Below, piece after piece: positions 1 through 11,220 of a stretch of 64,000 nucleotides of DNA (positions within the stretch are counted from its first letter, which is position 1; every line of letters starts with the position of its first letter). The position numbers and the translations under genes were made by a program. Source of the stretch: Eurosta solidaginis (taxonomy: Eukaryota; Arthropoda; Insecta; Diptera; Tephritidae); contig NC_090322.1 of assembly GCF_040869045.1 (NCBI RefSeq), positions 82,359,675-82,423,674 of the forward strand. The letters are read 5' to 3'. Under the pieces are notes generated by a model, which did no database searches, was not told the DNA's origin, and was given only the letters and a program-made list of their open reading frames with translations.

Positions 1-1706
1 TATCCTTTAACTCTAGAGTTACGTATTGTTTAAACCATTCCTTTTGGTTACTCGGCCGCTCCGTCCTCATGTAACCTACATGTTGAGTTTTTCTAAATAA
101 ACTTACCGGCCTGGTTAAAATACGTAAGTCGTTTTTCTCAACAAATTTGAGTAGATGAGTCAGCAGTTGTTTGCTTCAGAGCGACAATTTTTGAGATATT
201 TATTAAAACTTTTTAAAGGTTGTCAAACGTTGTTTCTCGTGTTATATCCTTTAATTCTAGAGTTACGTATTGTTTAACCCATTCGTTTTGGTTACTCGGC
301 GCTCCGTCCTCATGTAGCCTACATGTTGAGTTTTTCTAAATAAACTTACCGGCCTGGTTAAAATACGTAAGTCGTTTTTCTCAACAAATTTGAGTAGATG
401 ACTCAGCAGTTGTGTGCTTCAGAGCGACAATTTTTGAGATAGTTATTAAAATTTTTAAAGGTTGTCAAACGTTGTTTCTCGTTTTATATCCTTTAATTCT
501 AGAGTTACGTACTGTTTAACCCATTCGTTTTGGTTACTCGACCGCTCCGTCCTCATGTAGCCTACATGTTGCGTTTTTATAAATAAACTTACCGGCCTGG
601 TTAAAATACGCAAGTCGTTTTTTTTTCAACAAATTTGAGTAGATCACTCAGCAGTTGTTTGCTTGAGAGTGCCAATTTTTGATATGTTTATTAAAGGTTT
701 TTAAAGGTTGTCAAACGTAGTTTCTCGTTTTATATCCTTTAATTCTAGAGTTACGTATTGTTTAACCCATTCGTTTTGGTTACTCGACCGCTCCGTCCTC
801 ATGTAGCCTACATGTTGCGGTTTTATAAATAAACTTACCGGCCTGGTTAAAATACGCAAGTCGTTTTTTCAACAAATTTGAGTAGATCACTCAGCAGTTG
901 TTTGCTTCAGAGCGACAATTTTTGAGATAGTTATTAAAATTTTTAAAGGCTGTCAAACGTTGTTTCTCGTTCTATATTCTTTAATTCTAGAGTCAAATTT
1001 GATAAATACCGCATACATTTTTTAACCCATTCGTTTTGGTTACTCGACCGATCCGTCCTCGTGTAGCCTACATATTGCGTTTTTCTAATAAACTTACCGG
1101 CCTAAAGGTTAAGCATGGTTAAAATACGTAACTGGTTTCGTTCAACAAATTTGAGTAGATCACTCAGCAGTTGTATGCTTCAGAGCGACAATTTTTGAGA
1201 TAGTTGTTAAAACTTTTTAAAGGTTTCAAACGTTGTTTCTCGTTTTATATCCCTTTATTTTAGAGATAGTTATTAAAACTGTTTAAAGGTTGTCAAACGT
1301 TGTTTCTCGTTCTGTATCCTTTAGTTCTAGAGTTAAATACGATAAAAACCATGTACGAATTTTTTTAACCCATTTGTTTTGGTTACTCGACGGCTCCGTC
1401 CTCGTTAGCTTACATATTGCGTTTTTTTTTTTAATTTGCTTACCGGCCTAAAGGTTAAGCATGGTTAAAATAAGTAAGTAGTTTTGTTCAACAAATTTGA
1501 GTAGATCACTCAGCAGTTGTTTGCTTCAGAGCTACAATTTTTGATATAGTTAATACAACTTTTTAAAGGTTGTGAAACGTTGTTTCTCGTTTTATATCCT
1601 TTAATTCTAGAGTTAAATATGATAAAATCGCGTACGAATTTGTTTAACGCATTCGTTTTGGTTACTCGACCGCTCCGTCCTCGTGTAGCCTACATATTAC
1701 GTTTTT
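1..1706 (+). repeat. Satellite array, segment 1 (short ~244-bp monomers, then ~277-bp)
   Basis: Tandem AT-rich satellite. Landmarks such as cattcgttttggttactcg and gtcaaacgttgtttctcg recur; ggttactcg falls at 46, 290 and 532, so the first monomers are about 242-244 bp. These are a short class lacking about 13 bp (aaaggttaagcat) and about 20 bp (between gagtta and the tttaaccc motif) relative to the 277-bp form. From about 990 the longer form resumes. A partial monomer is joined at about 1261, where ttttagaga runs directly into tagttatt. No gene is seen. Confidence 0.97.
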
Positions 1707-1846
1707 ATACTCAGTTGAGCAGAGCTCACAGAGTATATTAAGTTTGATTGGATAACGGTTGGTTGTACATATATAAAGGAATCGAGATAGATATAGAATT
1801 CCATATATCAAAATAATCAGGATGGAAAAAAATTTGATTTAGCCAT

Positions 1847-1870
1847 GTCCGTCCGTCCGTCCGTCCGTCC
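1847..1870 (+). repeat. (GTCC)n microsatellite of Helentron copy 1
   Basis: Six tandem GTCC units in the fixed position seen in every complete copy, just before gttaacacgataactt. A GTCY-type microsatellite here is characteristic of DINE-1 elements. Confidence 0.9.
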
Positions 1871-2954
1871 GTTAACACGATAACTTGAGTAAATTTTGAG
1901 GTATCTTGATGAAATTTGGTATGTATGTTCCTGAGCACTCATCTCAGATCGCTATTTAAAATGAACGATATCGAACTATAACCACGCCCACTTTTTCGAT
2001 ATCGAAAATTTCGAAAAACCGAAAAATTGCGATAATTCATTACAAAGGAGAGATAAAGCGACGAAACTTGGGAGATGAGTTGAACTTATGACGCAGAATA
2101 GAAAATTAGTAAAATTTTGGACAACAGGCGTGGCACCGCCCACTTTTAAAAGAAGGTAATTTAAAAGTTTTGCAAGCTGTAATTTGGCAGTCGTTGAAGA
2201 TATCATGATGAAATTTGGCAGGAACGTTACTCCTATTACTGTATGTACGCTTAATAAAAATTAGCAAAATCGGAGAAGGACCACGCCCACTTTTAAAAAA
2301 AAATTTTTTTTAAAGTAAAATTTTAACAATAAATTTAATATCTTTACAGTATATAAGTAATTTATGTCAACATTCAACTCCAGTAATGATATAGCGCAAC
2401 AAAATACAAAAATAAAAGAAAATTTCAAAATTGGCGTGGCTCCGCCCTTTTTCATTTAATTTGTCTAGGATACTTTTAACGCCATAAGTCGAACAAAAAT
2501 TAACCAATCCTTTGGTAGGGGCATAGATTTTATGACGTTAACTCTTTTCTGTGAAAATGGGCGAAATCGGTTGATGCCACGCCCAGTTTTTATACACAGT
2601 CGTCCGTCTGTCCTTCCGCATGGCCGTTAACACGATAACTTGAGCAAAAATCGACATATCTTTAATGAACTTAGTTCACGTGCTTACTTGAACTCACTCT
2701 ATCTTGGTATGAAAACTGAACGAAATCCGACTATGACCACGCCCACTTTTTCGATATCGAAAATTACGAAAAATGAAAAAAAATGCCATAATCCTATACC
2801 AAATACGAAAAAAGGGATGAATCATGGTAAGGTAATTGGATTGTTTTATTGAAGCGAAATATAACTTTAGAAAAAACTCTTCAGGGCGAAATAAAAAACC
2901 CTTAAAATCTTGGCAGGTATTACATATATAAATAAATTAGCGGAATTCAACAGA

Positions 2955-3894
2955 TGATGTTCTGGGTCACCCTGGTCCACATTTTGGTCGATATCTGGAA
3001 AACGCCTTCACATATACAACTACCACCACTTCCTTTTAAAACTCTCATTAATACGTTTAATTTGATACCCATATCGTACAAACTCATTCTAGAGTCGCCC
3101 CTGGTCCACCTTTATGGCGATATCTCGAAACGGCGTCCACCTATGGAACTAAGGATTACTCCCTTTTAAAATACTCATTAACACCTTTCTTTTGATACCC
3201 ATATTGTACAAACAAATTCTAGAGTCACCCCTGGTCCACCTTTATGGCGATATTTCGAAAATGCGACCACCTATACAACAACCACCACCCCCTTTTAAAA
3301 CCCTCATTAATATCTTTAATTTGATACCCATATCGTACAAACACATTCTAGAGTCACCCCTGGTCCACCTTTATGGCGATATTTCGAAACGGCGTTCACC
3401 TATAGAACTAAGGCCCACTCCCTTTTAAAATACTCGCTAACACCTTTCATTTGATACCCATATCGTACAAACATATTCTAAAGTTACGCCTGGTCCACCT
3501 TTATGGCGATATCTCGAAAAGGCGAACACCTATAGAAAGAAGGCCCACTCTCTTTTAAAAATACTCATTAACACCTTTCATTTGATACCCATATCGTACT
3601 AACAAAGTCTAGAGTCACCCCTGGTCCACTTTTATTGCGATACCTCGAAAAGGCGTCCACCTATAGAACTAAGGCCCACTCTCTTTTAAAATACTCATTA
3701 ACTCCTTTCGTTTGACACCCATATTGCACAAACGAATTCTAGAGTCACCCCTGGCCCACCTTTATGGCGATATCTCGAAACGGCGTCCACCTATGGAACT
3801 AAGTATTACTCCCTTTTGATACCCATATTGTACAAACAAATTAGAGAGTCGCCCCTGGTCCACCTTTATGGCTATATCCCTAAATGGCGTCCAC
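2955..3894 (+). repeat. Central tandem repeat (~129 bp) of Helentron copy 1
   Basis: About seven units built on gatacccatatcgtacaaac, tctagagtcacccctggtcc and cctttatggcgatatctcg. Short open frames here reflect a period near a multiple of three, not genes. The last unit is cut by the junction with satellite. Confidence 0.9.
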
Positions 3895-6800
3895 TGGCGT
3901 TCAACAAATTTGAGTAGATCGCTCAGTAGTTGTCGGCCTCACAACAAAAATTTTTGATATAGTTATTAAAAATTTTTAAAGGGTTTCAAACGTTGTTTCT
4001 CGTTTTATATCCTTTATTATTAGAGTTAAATAGGATAAAAACTGCGTACGATTTTTTTTAACCCTTTCGTTTTGGTTACTTGACCGCTCCGTCCTCGTGT
4101 AGCCTACATATTACGTTTTTCTAAATAAACTTACCGGCCTAAAGGTTAAGCATGGTCACTATTCTTAAGTCGTTTCGTTCAACAAATTTGAGTAGATCAC
4201 TCAGCAGTTGTTTGCTTCAGAGCAACAATTTTTGATATAGTTATTAAAAGTTTTTAAAGGTTGTCAAACGTTCTTTCTCGTTTTATATCCTATAATTCTA
4301 GAGTTAAATCTGATAAAACCGCGTACGAATTTGTTTAACCCATTCGTTTTGGTTACTCGACCACTCCGTCCTCGTGTAGCCTACTTATTACGTTTTTCTA
4401 AATAAACTTACCGGCCTAAAGGTGGTTAGAATACTTAAGTCGTTTCGTTCAAACAATTTGAGTAGATCACTCAACAGTTGTCGGCTTCAGAACAATAATT
4501 TTTGATATAGTTATTAAAAGTTTTTAAAGGGTGTCAAATATTGTTTCTCGTTTTATATCCTTTAATTCTAGAGTTAAATCTGTTAAATACCGCGTACGAA
4601 TTTTTTTAACCAATTTGTTTTGGTTACTCGACGGCTCCTTCCTCGTTAGCTTACATATTGCATTTTTTTAATTTGCTACCCGATCTAAAGGTTAAGCATG
4701 CTTAAAATACGTAAGTCGATTTGTTCAACAAATTTGAGTAGGTCAGTCAGCAGTTGTTTGCTTCAGAGCTATAATTTTTGATATAGTTAATAAAACTTTT
4801 TAAAGGTTGTCAAACGTTGCTTCTCGTTTTATATCCTTTAATTCTAGAGTTAAATATGAAAAAACCGCGTACGAATTTGCTTAACCCATTCCTTTTGGTT
4901 ACTCGACCGCTCCGTCCTCGTGTAGCCTACATATTGCGTTTTTCTAAATAAACTTACAGGCCTGGTTAAAACACGTAAGTCATTTTTTTCAACAAATTTG
5001 AGTAGATCACTCAGCAGTTGTTTGCTTCAGAGCGACAATTTTTGAGATAGTTATTAAAACTTTTTAAAGGTTGTCAAACGTTGTTTCTCGTTTTATATCC
5101 TTTAATTCTAGAGTTACGTATTATTTAACCCATTCGTTTTGGTTACTCGACCGCTCCGTCCTCGTCAGCTTACATATTGCGTTTTTTTAATTTGCTCACC
5201 GATCTAAACGTTAAGCATTTTAAAATACGTAAGTCGTATTGTTCAACAAATTTGAGTAGATCAATCAGCAGCTGTTGGCTTCAGAACAATAATTTTTGAT
5301 ATAGTTATTAAAAGTTTTTAAAGGGTTTCAAACGTTGTTTCTCGTTTTATATCCTTTAATATTAGAGTTAAATATGATAAAACCTGCGTACGAATTTTTT
5401 TAAACCATTCGTTTTGGTTACTCGACCACTCCGTCCTCGTGTAGCCTACATATTTCGTTTTTCTGAATACTTTTCCGGCCTAAATGTTAAGCATGGTTAG
5501 AATACTAAAGTCGTTTCTTTCAACAAATTTGAATAGATCACTCAGCAGTTGTTGGCTTCAGAACAATAATTTCTGATATAATTATTAAAAATTTTTAAAG
5601 GTTGTCAAACGTTGTTTCTCGTTTTATATCCCTTAATTCTAGAGTTAAATCTGATAAATACCGCGTACGAATTTTTTAACCAATTTGTTTTGGTTACTCG
5701 ACGGCTCTGTCCTCGTCAGCTTACATATTGCGTTTTTTTAATTTGCTCACCGATCTAAACGTTAAGCATGTTTAAAATACGTAAGTCGTATTGTTCATCA
5801 AATTTGAGTAGATCAGTCAGCATTTGTTTGCTTCAGAGCGACAATTTTTGAGATAGTTATTAAAACATTTTAAAGGTAGTCAAACGTTGTTTCTCGTTTT
5901 ATATCCTTTAATATTAGAGCTAAATATGACAAAAACTGCGTACGAATTTTTTTAACCCATTCGTTTTGGTTATTCAACCGCACCGTCCTCGTGTAGCCTA
6001 CATATTGCGTTTTTCTAAATAAACTTACCGGCTTAAAGGTTAAGCATGGTTAAAATACTTAAGTCGTTTCGGTCAACAAATTTGAGTAGATCACTCAGCA
6101 GTTGTGGCTTCAGAACAATAATTTTTGATATAGTTATTAAAAGTTTTTAAAGGGTGTCAAACGCTGTTTCTCGTTTTATATCCTTTAATTCTAGAGTTAA
6201 ATCTGATAAATACCGCGTACGAATTTTTTTAACAAATTTGTTTTAGTTACTCGACGGCTCCTTCCTCATTAGCTTACATATTGCGTTTTTTTTTTTTTGA
6301 ATTTGCTACCCGATCTAAAGGTTAAGCATGCTTTAAATACGTAAGTCGATTTGTTCAACAAATCTGAGTAGATCGCTCAGCAGTTGTTTGCTTCAGAGCG
6401 ACAATTTTTGATATAGTTATTAAAAGTTTTTAAAGGTTGTCAAACGTTGTTTCTCGTTTTATATCCTATAATTCTAGAGTTAAATCTGATAAAACCGCGT
6501 ACGAATTTCTTTAACACATTCGTTTTGGTTACTCGACCACTCCGTCCTCGTGTAGTCTACATATTACGTTTTTCTAAATAAACTTACTGGCCTAAAGGTT
6601 AAGCATGGTTAGAATACTTAAGTCGTTTCGTTCAAACAATTTGAGTAGATCACTCAGCAGTTGTCGGCTTCAGAACAATAATTTTTGATATAGTTATTAA
6701 AAGTTTTTAAAGGGTGTCAAAGATTGTTTCTCGTTTTATATCCTTTAATTCTAGAGTTAAATCTGATAAATACCGCGTACGAATTTTTTTAACAAATTTG

Positions 6801-8139
6801 TTTTGGTTACTCAACGGCTCCTTCCTCGTTAGCTTACATATTGCATTTTTTTTAATTTGCTACCCGATCTAAAGGTTAAGCATGCTTAAAATACGTAAGT
6901 CGATTTGTTCAACAAATTTGAATAGGTCAGTCAGCAGTTGTTTGCTTCAGAGCTATAATTTTTGATATAGTTAATAAAACTTTTTAAAAGTTGTCAAACG
7001 TTGTTTCTCGTTTTATATCCTTTAATTCTAGAGTTAAATATGAAAAAAACGCGTACGAATTTGTTTAACCCATTCCTTTTGGTTACTCGACCGCTCCGTC
7101 CTCGTGTAGCCTACATATTGCGTTTTTCTAAATAAACTTACCGGCCTGGTTTAAACACGTAAGTCTTTTTTTTTTCAACAAATTTGAGTAGATCACTCAG
7201 CAGTTGTTTGCTTCAGAGCGACAATTTTTGAGATAGTTATTAAAACTTTTTAAAGGTTGTCAAACGTTGTTTCTCGTTTTATATCCTTTAATTCTAGAGT
7301 TACGTATTGTTTAACCCATTCGTTTTGGTTACTCAGCCGCTACGTCCTCATGTAGCCTACATGTTGAGTTTTTCTAAATAAACTTACCGGCCTGATTAAA
7401 ATACGTAAGTCGTTTTTCTCAACAAATTTGAGTAGATGACTCAGCAGTTGTTTGCTTCAGAGCCACAATTTTTGAGATAGTTATTAAAACTTTTTAAAGG
7501 TTGTCAAACGTTGTTTCTCGTTTTATATCCTTTAATTCTAGATTTAAATATGATAAAACCGCTTACGAATTTGATTAACCCATTCGTTTTGGTTACTCGA
7601 CCGTCCTCGTGTAGCCTACATATTACGTTTTTTAAATAAACTTACCGGCCTAAAGGTTAAGCATGGTTAAAATACTTAAGTCGTTTCGTTCAACAAATTT
7701 GAGTAGATCAATCGGCAGTTGTTGGCTTCAGAACAATAATTTTAGATATAGTTATTAAAAGTTTTTAAAGGGTTTCAAACGTTGTTTCTCGTTTTATATC
7801 CTTTAATATTAGGGTTAAATATGATAAAACCTGCGTACGAATTTTTTTAACCCATTCGTTTTGGTTACTCGACCGCTCCGTACTCGTGTAGCCTACTTAT
7901 TGCGTTTTTCTGAATAAACTTTCTGGCCTAAAGGTTAAGCATGGTTAGAATACTTAAGTCGTTTCGTTCAACAAATTTGAATAGATCACTCAGCAGTTGT
8001 TGGCTTCAGAACAATAATTTATGATATAATTATTAAAAGTTTTTAAAGGTTGTCAAACGTTGTTTCTCGTTTTATATCCTTTAATTCTAGAGTTAAATAT
8101 GATAAAATCGCGTACGAATTTGTTTAACCCATTCGCTTT
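3895..8139 (+). repeat. Satellite array, segment 2
   Basis: About 15-16 satellite monomers. Two main sequence types alternate: type A (gaccgctccgtcctcgtgtagcctac, goes on ctaaataaacttaccggcc) and type B (gacggctcc, cagcttac or tagcttac, then aatttgct and ccgatctaaa). Some monomers switch type midway, so types have recombined. A short-class monomer sits near 7290-7400. No gene. Confidence 0.96.
8135..8139 (+). repeat. Copia target-site duplication, left copy
   Basis: GCTTT just before the 5' LTR matches GTTTT just after the 3' LTR (13332-13336) with one mismatch. Both derive from the satellite motif cattcgttttgg, so this is a 5-bp duplication typical of Copia integrases with one later mutation. 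Confidence 0.75.
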
Positions 8140-8346
8140 TGTTAAAGCATCAAAGCAGTTCAACTATAAAAACATGATTTTGATGAATATTGTTCAACTG
8201 TAACTTTTATAACTTGTTAATTTTAAACTTAACTATCTCTGAGTATTTGAGCTATTTGCCATCTGAATTATAATTTTTTTTCATTCAGTTTTTTTTACTC
8301 TAAAATAAAATACTTGGTCGTATACTCTAAAATCGGCGTTTTATCA
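8140..8346 (+). repeat. 5' LTR of Copia element
   Basis: Starts TGTTAAAGCATC and ends TTTATCA. Same length as the 3' LTR (207 bp), differing by about two substitutions and two single-base homopolymer differences. Expected to hold promoter and polyadenylation signals; actctaaaataaaatac near the end contains an AATAAA-like signal. Confidence 0.95.
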
Positions 8347-8360
8347 GGTTATGGGCCCAG
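8347..8360 (+). promoter_or_regulatory. Copia primer-binding site, half-tRNA type (initiator tRNA-Met)
   Basis: GGTTATGGGCCCAG follows the LTR immediately. It is the complement of the anticodon-loop part of fly initiator tRNA-Met (CTGGGCCCATAACC), not of a tRNA 3' CCA end. Drosophila copia is known to prime this way from a cleaved 5' half of that tRNA. The sequence match is direct; use of the half-tRNA is inferred. Confidence 0.88.
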
Positions 8361-8443
8361 AGCCACGCGAATACGGGAATTAAATATTACTTAGTTTCTT
8401 TTGCGGTAACGGGAGGTTAACGAATTTTGCAAATTCGTCCAAT
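8361..8443 (+). other. Copia 5' leader
   Basis: About 80 bp between the primer-binding site and the presumed gag start. No ORF. A packaging signal would be expected here in a live element but cannot be recognised. Confidence 0.5.
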
Positions 8444-9002
8444 ATGTAAAATTTTCGTATCGAGCCGCTATACGCGGAAAACTACGATACGTGGAAAATG
8501 CGGAAGGGAGCAAGGAATGTCCTACGGCTGCTGAAGAAGCAGTTTTGTGGAAAATAAATGACCAGAAAGCATGTGCGGACATTATGCTAGCTATGAGTCC
8601 ATCTGAGCTGGTACTAGTGGTAGAATGTGAAAATGCCTGCTCGGAAAGCGACTTTATTAAAGAGAGTTGCCCTTGCCCGTATGAAAGATGGTGAAAACGT
8701 AAGAAAGCATTTAAATGATTTTTTTGATGCAGTCGCGAAATTGATATCAAAGTTGAAATAGGCGATGAGCTGTTAGCAATTTTGCTTCTTTATAGTTTGC
8801 CAGATTCTTATGAGATATTTCGTTGTGCTCTAGAGACGCGTGATGATTTGCCTAAGCCCGAAATGCTTCGCGTAAAGGTTTTAGAAGAATCGGAATCGCG
8901 AAAAGTGAAACAAGAAAGAAACGAAAATGATGCATTATATGTTAAAAGAAATCAGAATCAAAAACAAAATATTTGTAATAACAAAATTACAATAATTCTG
9001 AC
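8444..9002 (+). pseudogene. Copia gag, N-terminal part, frameshifted
   Basis: The probable start ATG (8444) is followed at once by TAA (8447), then frame-2 codons reading ENYDTWKMR, the Tyr/Trp motif that opens Copia-type Gag. The reading frame then moves to frame 1 by about 8520 (AVLWKINDQKACADIMLAMS), back to frame 2 near 8648 (RVALARMKDGENVRKHLNDF), to frame 1 near 8752 (ELLAILLLYSLPDSYE), and to frame 3 near 8990 before the zinc knuckle. So at least four frameshifts and one stop split about 185 codons. Gag forms the virus-like particle. Matches to the UBN2/retrotran_gag family are from recognition of motifs. Confidence 0.8.
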
Positions 9003-10103
9003 GCGAAACGCGGTCAAAAGCGAATAAAATGTTATCGATGTGGGAGTTTTGGTCATTATGCGAGAGACTGTAAAACGAAGATAGAACATTGTAAACAAAT
9101 TGTAAAGAAGGACGAAAATAATTCCCGTGAAATGCAAAATGCATCTTTAAATGCAACTGAATCGGTTTTCTTGTGCCCTGGAGGAAATAAAAAGTGGTGC
9201 TTGGATAGTGGTTGTACATCTCATATGAGTGCAGATAAAAATAATTTTGAGCAATTGTCTGAATTAAATCAATTGCTTAACTTAGCCAACAATAACTCAA
9301 CAAAAATAACAGGTATTGGTGATGTGAAAGTGGTTGTAGACGAAAATGGTTGCGATAAAAATATAACACTTAATGATGTGCTGTATGTGCCAGATCTACG
9401 TACAAATTTATTATCTGTATCTAAGATAGTGGATAAAGGTTATGAAGTCCACTTTCATAAATGTGATGCTGTGGTAATTGACAAAAACAAAAGTGTACTT
9501 TTTACCGCGAAAAGAGATGTAAATCTATATTTCATGAAAAATCAGATCGAAAATAATGCGTTTATAGTTCAACCGAAGAACAATATTGATTTGTGGCATT
9601 ATCGAATGGGTCATTTGAATGAGCGCGATTTGAAGGAGATGGCAAAGAGCAACTCCGTTTACGGTCTTGATATAGAACCCAAGCAAAATTTGTCAGTATG
9701 CGAAGTATGTGTGAGTGAAAAGCAAACGCGCACGGCGTTTCCCAAAAGTGTACCGAATCGTACAAATGCCGTTCTCGAAATTGTCCATAGCGATGTGTGT
9801 GGTCCGATGCGTTGTGCATTAAATTCAGGTGCAAAGTATTTCGTAACTTTTATTGACGAATACTCGAGGTGGTGCGAAGTGCATTTCATTAAAAACAAAT
9901 CGGATGTGTTTGAGGCATTCAAAAAGTTTAAAGCGGCAGCGGAGACATTTACGGGTCGGAAAATTAAAGCGCTGCAATTGGACAACGGTCGAGAATATTG
10001 TAATAGAGAGTTTGATCAGTTCCTACAGAAGTTCGGCATAAAGCGTCGCTTATCTACGCCGTGTACACCACAACAAAATGGTATGGCCGAACGTAAAAAT
10101 TGA
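9003..10103 (+). pseudogene. Copia gag-pol: zinc knuckle, protease, integrase core
   Basis: One open frame of about 366 codons. Order: CCHC zinc knuckle CYRCGSFGHYARDC (9030-9071, CX2CX4HX4C) binding RNA; aspartic protease with active-site LDSGCTSHMS (Asp at 9204); pre-integrase motif LWHYRMGHLN and the CEVC cysteine pair of the HHCC zinc site; integrase core with the three acidic residues seen as HSDVCGP, QLDNGREY and GMAERKN (Glu at 10089). It ends at an in-frame TGA at 10101 just after the last catalytic residue, where the family continues without a break; CGA to TGA would explain it. All visible catalytic residues are intact, but the polyprotein is cut here. Confidence 0.93.
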
Positions 10104-11041
10104 ACACTTGTCGAGATGGCCAGGTGTATGATTAAGCAGGCGGGTGTACCTCCAAATTTTTGGGCTGAAGCCATTAATACGGCAGGTTATTTGCGAAATA
10201 GGTGTATAACAAAAGCAACATGTGAAGTGCCGTATAAAATGTGGTAAAATAAAACTCCAACCGTGACACATTTAAGAATTTTTGGGTCAAAAGTATATGT
10301 ACTGAACAAGGACAAGTCGAAAGACAAAATGCAGTCCCGTTCTTTCCCATGTGTAATGGTAGGCTATTCAGACGAATCAAAGGCTTATCGGTTGTGGTCG
10401 AAAGAAAAACGAAATGTAATTATAAGTCGCGATGTTAAATTCATTAATGAACCCGGTTTTGATAACGAATATGAAGAAATATATACATTTGAAAATGACA
10501 ATAAGATCGAAATCCCAGTGAATTTAACTAATTCGCAAGTAGTAGCTACAAGCGATAGTGAAATACGCAGTGGCAATAACACATCGGTTGTAAACGTAAA
10601 TAGCGAAATACCTAATGGCAATAATACATCGGTTGTAAACGTAAAACGTGGACGAAGTCGACCACGGTTGCAAGGTGGTCAACGCGGAAGACCGAAGAAA
10701 ATTTATTCGCAAGCTGAGATTCCAGATGATTCGTCACAAAGTGATGAGCTGTGTGAAGTGAATTCAGAAGAAGAAGTTTTTGAAGAATGTGAGATGGCTA
10801 ATTTTGTAGGAAGTCTTGATCCATTAACTTGGCTTGAAGCCGAATCTGCACCAGATGCTGAGGTATGGAAAAAAGCAAGAGAAGACGAATACCTGGCGCA
10901 AATTAAAAACAGTACTTGGTAAATTTGTGAACGTCCTACTGAAGGTAAAATTGTTGGCAACCGTTTAGTGCTTCGTGTTAAAGATGACGGAACGAAGAAA
11001 GCTCGGTTAGTGGCTAAGGGGTTTGCACAACGTAAAGGGAG
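10104..11041 (+). pseudogene. Copia pol: integrase C-terminal region and linker
   Basis: Same frame as the preceding segment. It encodes the end of the integrase (FWAEAINTAGYLRNR type sequence) and the Copia-specific domain with HLRIFGSKVYV, then an acidic, low-complexity linker before reverse transcriptase. That linker holds an internal repeat: two copies of a Ser-Glu-Ile-containing unit ending GNNTSVVNV, followed by a basic GRSRPRLQGGQRGRPKK stretch. In-frame stops at 10245 and 10920 (after NSTW) break it. A frameshift near 11040 ends the segment. Confidence 0.88.
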
Positions 11042-11206
11042 GACTTTCACGAAATATATGCACCAGTGGTGCGTTCGACATTTATACGGCTTCTATCAGC
11101 TTTATTAGCTGAAATGGACCTCGAAATACATCAAATGGATGTAGTTACGGCTTGTCTTAATGGAGAGCTCAAAGAGACTGTCTACATGGAGATTCCAGAA
11201 AACTAG
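11042..11206 (+). pseudogene. Copia reverse transcriptase, N-terminal part
   Basis: After a frameshift, the frame reads DFHEIYAPVVR, then LAEMDLEIHQMDVVTACLNG, the first conserved block of Copia RT, where the usual motif is DVKTAFLNG. The residues at the Lys and Phe positions are Val and Cys here, so this copy has substitutions in a normally conserved block as well as reading-frame damage. It ends at TAG 11204, directly after YMEIPEN. Confidence 0.87.
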
Positions 11207-11220
11207 CTGCAGTTCTTGAA

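Larger units (their letters stand above)
1707..3894 (+). mobile_element. DINE-1/Helentron-like element, copy 1, 3'-truncated
   Basis: It begins with the 13-bp subterminal repeat atactcagttgag right after the satellite T-run, then has a (GTCC)n block (1847-1870), several CACGCCCAC boxes, and from about 2955 a tandem repeat of about 129 bp (motif cctttatggcgatatctcg). The 3' subterminal repeat and hairpin found in complete copies are missing: at about 3894 the sequence passes from a central-repeat unit straight into satellite (goes on gttcaacaaatttgag). It also lacks about 56 bp present in copy 5 near 49780-49835. No credible coding capacity; likely a non-autonomous element moved by a Helentron Rep/helicase supplied in trans. 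Family placement is inferred from architecture. Confidence 0.82.

Noticed and set aside
1738..2455. Minus-strand open frames of 60-100 codons in the 5' part of each Helentron copy
   Set aside because: They recur because the element recurs, change length with the GTCC block, have no recognisable domain and no conserved start. The (GTCC)n reads as TDGR-type repeats. Non-coding.
2954..3428. Plus-strand open frames in the central tandem repeats (also in copies 5 and 6)
   Set aside because: The period is near 129 bp, so one frame stays open by arithmetic; stops occur at the same point in most units. No known domain.
9562..11050. Minus-strand open frames across the Copia pol region
   Set aside because: They are shadows of the plus-strand pol frame, which carries all the recognisable motifs.
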